64,000 nucleotides of DNA. It comes from Desulfoluna limicola (lineage in GTDB: Bacteria; Desulfobacterota; Desulfobacteria; Desulfobacterales; Desulfolunaceae). Position numbers and translations under genes: made by a program. The stretch lies in contig NZ_AP024488.1 in assembly GCF_021654575.1 (NCBI RefSeq), positions 806,001 to 870,000 of the forward strand, read 5' to 3'. A model generated the notes under the pieces. It saw only the letters and a list, made by a program, of their open reading frames with translations. It searched no databases and was not told where the DNA came from. This document shows positions 58,829 through 64,000 of this stretch, piece after piece (position 1 is the stretch's first letter; each line of letters starts with the position of its first letter).

Positions 58829-60981
58829 GAGGACTCCGCCGCGCTGAGGAGAAATTGAGCCAGAAGCAGGGAGCGCTGAACCAGGCTGATTCGCGAGACG
58901 GACTCCTGGCTGGTGTGAAGGCCCCGTGCCACCGGTCCCATGCCGCAGAGAACCGGCGTGGGGGAGGCCACGAGCCCTGCAGCCGATGGCCAGAGGGAGG
59001 AGTCCGTGGACAGGGGGATGTCCCAGGTATCCGCCGTCATTTTCACGTCGTTGAACAAGGCGGTGTTGAGCTGGTCGGAGACCATGGGCGGACGGTCCGA
59101 CAGGCGAAGCAGGCTCCACTTGACCCCGCACCCCTTGAAGAGGTCTTTCATCTTTCGCTCCGTTTTATCCGCATCCCCTAAGGTGGGGTAGGAGACCTGA
59201 AGCACGGCCTGCACGCGGTGGGGGAGGCGTCGGGGGAAGGCCTCTGTTTTGATGTCCACCGCCGAGACGCCGATGCGATCCTTGCGGTTGGTCAGGGCCG
59301 TGGCGGCCTCAAGCTTCTTGTAGAGAACGCGCATCACCTCCGGGTGGCGAGAGGACTCTCCAAGGCGCATGGATTTCCCTTCCGCGACGAGACGGTATCG
59401 CCTCTGGCCCCGTCGTGCGTGGACCACGCAGTCTCCGGTGTTGCCCGGGTTGAGGATGAGGGCGCGGGAGGCGCCGGCGCAGGCCCGGGTGATGACCTCG
59501 GCGCTCTCTTCACAGTCCCGGCCTTCATCGGTGTAGCAGATCACCCCGATGCGGGACTTGGAGAGCTTGCGGACATGCTTGATGGCCCGCAGGGCGTATT
59601 CGAGTTGCACCAGGGGGGCTCTGGAGGTGCCGATCCCTTCGCCGTAAAGCCATTCGGGGTCCCTTCGGAATCGCTCCACCCCTAAGTTGGTGTTCACCGG
59701 AACATCCAGGTGGGTGATGAGGACCGTGCCGCCCTGGATGCCCCTGGAGCCCTCCCAGGTCCAGACATCCCGGTGGTCGGTGAATTCTCGGACCTGTCTC
59801 AGGCCGATATCGGCGAGGGTCTCATCCAGGCGATCTGCGGCCACGCGGATGCCGACGGCATCGTCACTGCGGGACGAGACCTCGGTCCAGGACTCCACTC
59901 GTTTTTCAATCTGGTCCCGGCGCTCGGTGAGGTAGGCAAAGACCCCTTCGGCCGGGTCCTTGATGCGCTTTGTGAGCTGGGGGGGGTGGGGGGTGCCGAA
60001 GTATCGGGATGCGGCCACCTCCACAAGGCGGTTGACCAGCCTGGGAAAATTCATGCCCATGGCATCGGCCGCGGCCACATAGGAGCCGTGCTCGCCCAGG
60101 CTCGGCAGGGAGTTGACCTCCAGGATGTAGAGATTGCCCTCGGCGTCCATGCGAATGTCTACCCGGGCGCAGTCGTAGCACCCCAGGGCCTCGAAGGCCC
60201 CCTTGGCGATGTCGATGGCCTTTTTTTCCGTGGCCGCGTCAATGGGAGCCGGGCAGATAACCTCGATTTTTCTGCCGGACGTCTGTTTTTTGTCTTCCAT
60301 GGTGTAGATCTGGGGGCCCGTCTCGGGAAAAACCAGCTCCGCAGGACGGAAGGCTTCCACCTGGGCCCCGTTTCCAAGGATCCCCACGTTGATTTCCCGC
60401 CCTTCGATGTAACTTTCGGCCAGGACATGCTGCCCGAACTCGTCAAAGATGGCCTGGGCCGCATCCCGAAGTTCTTCTTCGCAGTTCACGATACGAATGC
60501 CAAAGGAGACCGCCTCGTTCTTGGGCTTGACGATGATGGGAAAGTCGAGGTCGGGCATGGAAAAACCCGGCTCCTTGAGGACAGCAAATTTCGGTGTGGG
60601 AAGCCCATTCTGCACAAAGATCATCTTGGCCACCACCTTGTCCAGGGCCAGGGAGTGGGCCAAGGGGCCGGAGCCCACGTAGGGCACCCCTACCATCTCC
60701 AGGATACCGGGAACATGGGTGTAGCGGGCCTGCCCCTGGATGCCGTAGGAGAGGTTGAAAGCCATGCCGGGGCGCTCCCCTTTAAGGGCCCGTGGCATGA
60801 ACTCTTCCAGATTGTCGATGAGGTCTTTGTCGCCCTCCAGGGCCACAACCTGATGGCCGCCTTTTTTAAGGGCGGTGACAATGCGCTGAATGGCCGCAAG
60901 GCCGTACTTCTCCCGGTTGGAGACCCCGAAAAGGTTGATGACCTTCTGGGACTCCCTGTTGTAAATGACGGCGATTTTCAC
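58825..60981 (-). CDS. ATP-grasp ligase (Ddl-like) fused to M20 metallopeptidase
   Basis: A 718-residue two-domain protein. Residues 1-320 resemble D-Ala-D-Ala ligase and related ATP-grasp enzymes: MKIAVIYNRES, VPYVGSGPLAHSLALDKVVAK, FPIIVKPKNEAVSFGI, ESYIEGREINVGILG and the metal-binding VDIRMDAEGNLYILEVNSLPSL. Residues about 340-718 are an M20/M28-like peptidase: ITHLDVP (first metal His and the catalytic Asp), CYTDEGRDCEES (in place of the usual DEE), a later LNPGNTGDCVV, and the final metal His in GLHTSQE. One half would join amino acids, the other cut or bind them. The gene is coupled to GGT. The role is unknown; a dipeptide-type metabolite is an inference. Confidence 0.82.
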   Translation of the reverse strand: MKIAVIYNRESQKVINLFGVSNREKYGLAAIQRIVTALKKGGHQVVALEGDKDLIDNLEEFMPRALKGERPGMAFNLSYGIQGQARYTHVPGILEMVGVPYVGSGPLAHSLALDKVVAKMIFVQNGLPTPKFAVLKEPGFSMPDLDFPIIVKPKNEAVSFGIRIVNCEEELRDAAQAIFDEFGQHVLAESYIEGREINVGILGNGAQVEAFRPAELVFPETGPQIYTMEDKKQTSGRKIEVICPAPIDAATEKKAIDIAKGAFEALGCYDCARVDIRMDAEGNLYILEVNSLPSLGEHGSYVAAADAMGMNFPRLVNRLVEVAASRYFGTPHPPQLTKRIKDPAEGVFAYLTERRDQIEKRVESWTEVSSRSDDAVGIRVAADRLDETLADIGLRQVREFTDHRDVWTWEGSRGIQGGTVLITHLDVPVNTNLGVERFRRDPEWLYGEGIGTSRAPLVQLEYALRAIKHVRKLSKSRIGVICYTDEGRDCEESAEVITRACAGASRALILNPGNTGDCVVHARRGQRRYRLVAEGKSMRLGESSRHPEVMRVLYKKLEAATALTNRKDRIGVSAVDIKTEAFPRRLPHRVQAVLQVSYPTLGDADKTERKMKDLFKGCGVKWSLLRLSDRPPMVSDQLNTALFNDVKMTADTWDIPLSTDSSLWPSAAGLVASPTPVLCGMGPVARGLHTSQESVSRISLVQRSLLLAQFLLSAAESS

Positions 60982-61403
60982 CGGCGGCTCTCCGAATGTA
61001 AGAATTGGGGTTACGATGACTCTACGTTGCAGAAGGATAAAAGATGAGCTGAATTACACCGACTTACTCAGACTGACAAGGAAAAAATGCACCACATGAA
61101 AAAAAGAGGATCTGCAGAGATTATCGGTGGTTGTTGCCTTGTTGGCAAGAAGAAAAAAAAGCTTGAAAAAAGATGGGTTAGGGGGCAGGCGAAAACGAAG
61201 GACATGCCTTGCTCTTTGGGCCGGGTGCACGGTTGAGGCATCGCGAATCAGGGGGGCTGGGCTTAGTCCCTGCACATCGGAGGTGCAGGGCAGCACTGGC
61301 AGGGGGCCATTTTTTGCAACGTTTGAGACACAGGCTTTTTGTAGGATTTCTAAGGGGAACAATACCGGTGAAAGTCAAGCGTCAAAAGTGGCTTTAACCG
61401 GTG
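60982..61403. other. Intergenic region ahead of the ATP-grasp/M20 gene
   Basis: 422 bp containing the presumed promoter of the ATP-grasp/M20-GGT operon and the 3' side of the GTPase gene. A hairpin CCCTGCAC/GTGCAGGG lies at about 61269-61291, and GCAACGTTTGAGACACAGGC (about 61316) resembles the TTTGACAAACAGG module of the dispersed repeat. No gene. Confidence 0.5.
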
Positions 61404-62804
61404 TCAGCGATTGATGAGTGCAAAAAGGATTCCTCGGATTTCAGAAATGGCTTTTTCGGTTCCGGCGGCGTCCTGCTTGCCGGTGGCTTTGAAGAGTTCC
61501 TGGAAGGCTTTTTTGTCCGAGGAGGAGAGATGGCGGGAGACGCCGCCGCTTTCCAGGGCCGCCTCTTCCACGGCCAGGGCTGCTTCGTCGCGTTTGCCGT
61601 GGGAGCGGGAGGTGATGAGCCGGAAGTAGAGGAGGATGCGGTCCAGAAGCACAAAGAGCACCTGGAGGTTCCGGCAGGGGCCGAGGGTGAGTTCCTGGCC
61701 CCCCAGGGGGACCCCTGAAATGGTGGCTTTGGCGATGCGCCGCTCGCCCAGAAGGGCCGAGGCGGCCCCGCCGATGGAGCCCAGTACCGTGAAGAGCCCG
61801 AGGCTGTGACCGGCGGCGGCAAGATCGATGACGGCGCCTGCGGCACCCCCGCAGGTGGCGGCTGCCGTGGCCAGCTGCTTCTGGGTAAGGCCCAGGAGCT
61901 TGAAGGTGTGCTTGTCAAAAAGGTCCTGCTGCAACACCGAGCCCTTGGGCATCTCCACGTCAAAGACGCTGTGGCGGAAGGTACGACGGATCCGCTCCCG
62001 GGTCTGCAGCTCTTTTTTTCGCAGCTCCTCTTCAAAGCGTGTCACCAGCTTTTTCTCCATTTCCCCTTTTTTTTCTTCGTCCCGCAAGGTGGTGGAGACC
62101 GTGTGGGTGAGGGCAAACAGGAGCAGCTCGACCATGGCCTCCACGCTTCGTTGAAGCCGGTGGCCCCACTCGTCGTTCAAGGCCGTTACCACGTGGGCCA
62201 GGGCTGGCTCCCACTCGGGGTCCACGGTCATCAGGGCCGCCAGAAGGTCCAGCCTGTCCTTGATGGCGGCCGTGTGGGCGTTGAAGACCCTCACCGCGTT
62301 GAAGGTCTTGCGGAACTCCGCCCGCCAGGTGGCCAGATGCTTCTCCTCGGATCCCTTGCAGTTGATCACCGCCATGCGGGGCAGGCCCGTTAACCGAAGG
62401 ATCTCCATCTCCGCCAGATCGTTCTTGCGCACCGGCCGCGATCCGTCGGCCACATAGATAATGCCCGCGCCCTTTGCCACAGGCCCGAGCAGCTCGCACT
62501 CATCGGCAAAGGCTTTTTGGTCCTTGTGCTCGGCAAGAAAGGCCTCCAGAATCTTTTCGGGCGGCCCCGCATAGGCCTGGAACCACGCCAGGGTCTTCCT
62601 GGGGGCCTGAAAACCCGGGGTGTCCATAAAACGGATGAGAGGTTTCTCATCCAGGGTAACCGTGTAGGTCCGACAGACCGTGGTCTCTCCGGGAAAGGGG
62701 CTCACCCGCACGGAGTCGTCTTCGGTGAGGGTCGAAACCAACGTCGACTTGCCCTCGTTGGGATGCCCAAGGATCGCAAATTCTGGGATGCTCGTGTTAT
62801 TCAT
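61404..62804 (-). CDS. GTPase with DUF3482 domain
   Basis: A 466-residue protein with an N-terminal Era/EngA-like G domain: G1 ILGHPNEGKSTLV, G3 FMDTPGFQAPRK, G4-like VINCKGSEE. The rest is the DUF3482 region with a long helix (EEKKGEMEKKLVTRFEEELRKKELQTRERIRR), then a glycine/alanine-rich hydrophobic stretch (AAAATCGGAAGAVIDLAAAGHSLGLFTVLGSIGGAASALLG) that may insert in the membrane. In other bacteria it is next to a DUF2868 gene, as here. Function is unknown; G4 is degenerate. Confidence 0.85.
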   Translation of the reverse strand: MNNTSIPEFAILGHPNEGKSTLVSTLTEDDSVRVSPFPGETTVCRTYTVTLDEKPLIRFMDTPGFQAPRKTLAWFQAYAGPPEKILEAFLAEHKDQKAFADECELLGPVAKGAGIIYVADGSRPVRKNDLAEMEILRLTGLPRMAVINCKGSEEKHLATWRAEFRKTFNAVRVFNAHTAAIKDRLDLLAALMTVDPEWEPALAHVVTALNDEWGHRLQRSVEAMVELLLFALTHTVSTTLRDEEKKGEMEKKLVTRFEEELRKKELQTRERIRRTFRHSVFDVEMPKGSVLQQDLFDKHTFKLLGLTQKQLATAAATCGGAAGAVIDLAAAGHSLGLFTVLGSIGGAASALLGERRIAKATISGVPLGGQELTLGPCRNLQVLFVLLDRILLYFRLITSRSHGKRDEAALAVEEAALESGGVSRHLSSSDKKAFQELFKATGKQDAAGTEKAISEIRGILFALINR

Positions 62805-62870
62805 GGTTGCCTTATATCATCATGGTGAACCACAGAGCCACAAAGGGCGCAGAGTAAGATCAAAAACATT

Positions 62871-62979
62871 GCCTCCGGTGGGCAGGGGACTTTTTTCCTA
62901 CAGTGGCTTCGCCACCCTGCACCCCAGGTTGCGTGTGTTCTTTGCCCTTCGTTCCTCAGGGCAAAGAACACACGCCTTT
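62871..62979. repeat. Palindromic repeat with unique 17-bp arms
   Basis: GCCTCCGGTGGGC, TGGCTTCGCCACC insertion, CCCCAGGTTGC, and a hairpin with arms GCGTGTGTTCTTTGCCC and GGGCAAAGAACACACGC around the loop TTCGTTCCTCA (about 62932-62976). The arms are perfectly paired and unlike any other copy. Confidence 0.85.
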
Positions 62980-63112
62980 TTCGATGCGCAGTTTAAAAGA
63001 AGGGCGACTCGTCGATTGTTTTACGTAAAAGGTTGTGGATGTAAGGGCTTGTTTTTGTCTTATTTTTCGGTTGGTCTGTCGGCGTTGCCCAGGGTTGCGG
63101 CACACCAATGAA

Positions 63113-63212
63113 CCCCCTATGCAGTCGAAGGCCGATGCGATTTGGCCCGAGGAACGAGGGGCAAAACGCATCGGCAATCAGCTTTCGAGGTGGCTCACCT
63201 CGCCGCCGGAGG
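63113..63212. repeat. Palindromic repeat near the DUF2868 gene 3' end
   Basis: Arms GCCGATGCGATTTGGCCC and GGGGCAAAACGCATCGGC around CGAGGAACGAG, then GCTTTCGAGGTGGCTCACCTCGCCGCCGGAGGC. It lies 37 bp beyond the end of the minus-strand DUF2868 gene. Confidence 0.85.
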
Positions 63213-63249
63213 CATCCCTTTCTATTCACCACTCATGATTTACCATTCA

Positions 63250-64000
63250 CTATCCAAGCACTTCTATTCTCAACCCCGGCAACGCCAGCGCCGCCACCAC
63301 CTTCCGCCAGATATGCACATGCCCCTCTTCGGGCGGTTCCATGGCTTCAGCGGTCATTTCTCCGGTGAGGAGGATGGTGAGGGGCGCTTCACTGGGCAGC
63401 ATCGTTTTAAGGTCCACGATCCAGTCCAGTGTTTCCCGGATGGGGGCCTGCCACGCTTCCTGGATCAGAACAATACGGCCATGGGTGTCTGGGAGATCGG
63501 GCCGGGTCTCCATGGAGACGGGGTGGATGGCAGGGGACGCCATAACCTTGCTCAGGTGCCCGGCAAGGTCCGGGGTCATCTCGGCCAGTTCTTCGGGAAC
63601 CAGCACCGTGGTTGTGTCGGCGGGGACGGACGGCACGCCGTTGTCCCGTGGCGTGACGGTTTTGCGCATGGTCAGCTCCGCCTCGGCCTCAACGGCCTGG
63701 TGGTCTTCGGTTACCCGGGTGGCAAGGGCGGGGGCGGAAAAGCTCTCCAAAAGAACTTTTGCCTGGGGCCATGCCATGATCTCCCGATGGACGGCTTTTT
63801 TTAAGCCAACCTTTGAGGCGACCAGCAGCAGAAACCGGGGCAGGAGGCCATAGACGAAAAGGCCCATGGCAAGAAAGGGCCACCAGGACGCAAGGTGTGC
63901 CCCGGAAAGCCCCTCGATCCCCTCCTTTAATACCATGCGGCTGCCCGCCACTGCCTCCAGGCTCGGAACGCCCACGCCCTCCGGCAGACCCCACGACCAG
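63250..64000 (-). CDS. DUF2868-domain protein (5' end beyond the window)
   Basis: The C-terminal 249 or so codons of a larger membrane protein; the frame stays open to the window edge and reads WSWGLPEG just ahead of the GTG at 63975, so the gene continues outside. One membrane segment is seen (WWPFLAMGLFVYGLLPRFLLLVAS). The remainder is soluble and ends LRIEVLG. The family is known as the partner of DUF3482 GTPases, which matches the neighbouring gene. Role unknown. Confidence 0.75.
   Translation of the reverse strand, partial: WSWGLPEGVGVPSLEAVAGSRMVLKEGIEGLSGAHLASWWPFLAMGLFVYGLLPRFLLLVASKVGLKKAVHREIMAWPQAKVLLESFSAPALATRVTEDHQAVEAEAELTMRKTVTPRDNGVPSVPADTTTVLVPEELAEMTPDLAGHLSKVMASPAIHPVSMETRPDLPDTHGRIVLIQEAWQAPIRETLDWIVDLKTMLPSEAPLTILLTGEMTAEAMEPPEEGHVHIWRKVVAALALPGLRIEVLG

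Noticed and set aside
58825..60981. Plain D-alanine-D-alanine ligase (ddl) annotation
   Set aside because: The N-terminal half resembles Ddl, but the M20 half, the neighbours and the absence of cell-wall genes argue against a peptidoglycan role.
59710..61047. 445-codon plus-strand frame opposite the ATP-grasp/M20 gene
   Set aside because: Antisense to a well-supported gene; its translation is low-complexity and without family features.

Overview
The window looks like chromosomal DNA from a Gram-negative, GC-rich bacterium, most likely a deltaproteobacterium (Desulfobacterota, Desulfobacterales-like). This is inferred from the block lysS-lolC-lolD-bamA-ompH-lpxD-lpxA-lpxI-msbA, the use of LpxI, a BamA with an extra N-terminal domain, and short intergenic palindromes in nearly every gap. 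The taxon is inference and no rRNA marker is present. I found no tRNA, rRNA, CRISPR array, prophage or transposase gene.

Layout. (1) 1-13.2 kb, plus strand: a PilS-like sensor kinase, lysS, then an outer-membrane biogenesis run (LolC, LolD, BamA, OmpH/Skp, LpxD, LpxA, LpxI, MsbA) ending at a strong bidirectional terminator. fabZ and lpxB are absent from it. (2) 13.6-21.8 kb: an IHF/HU-type protein, a small unknown protein, a histidine phosphatase overlapping a TtcA-like tRNA thiolase, a cereblon-type CULT-domain protein, umuD and umuC split by a HAD phosphatase gene, and guaC. (3) 22.3-35.6 kb: a three-gene ABC importer of the ferric-iron type, a BON-domain lipoprotein, an esterase, a GNAT acetyltransferase, a methyltransferase, a MocR-type regulator, an EamA exporter, a small membrane protein and an Asp/Glu racemase. 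(4) 36.1-50.1 kb, all minus strand: gpmI, tpiA, glpK, glpF, eno, pyk, glpD, pgk, gap. Together these give every enzyme from external glycerol to pyruvate, and GlpR-like palindromes lie upstream of glpF and of gap. (5) 50.4-64 kb, minus strand: a hybrid histidine kinase, a large MscS-type channel, an N-formylglutamate amidohydrolase-like protein, a cytoplasmic-type gamma-glutamyltransferase translationally coupled to an ATP-grasp/M20-peptidase fusion, and a GTPase (DUF3482) next to a DUF2868 protein cut by the window edge.

The most unusual element is not a gene. From about 13 kb onward almost every intergenic space holds a modular palindromic repeat. The modules are the cap GCCTCCGGCGGC, a short hairpin, a long hairpin with the fixed centre CCTCGTTCCTCGG and arms that differ between copies yet remain complementary, a CGGGC/GCCCG hairpin, and in some copies an outer inverted repeat GTAACTATTCAGCT. 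One copy (34028-34242) is bounded by a perfect 8-bp direct repeat and a 57-bp copy (26633-26689) by a 7/8 one, so at least some behave as miniature transposable elements. Other points of interest are the cereblon-like protein with its tryptophan cage at exact cereblon spacing, and the ATP-grasp/M20 fusion gene neighbourhood.
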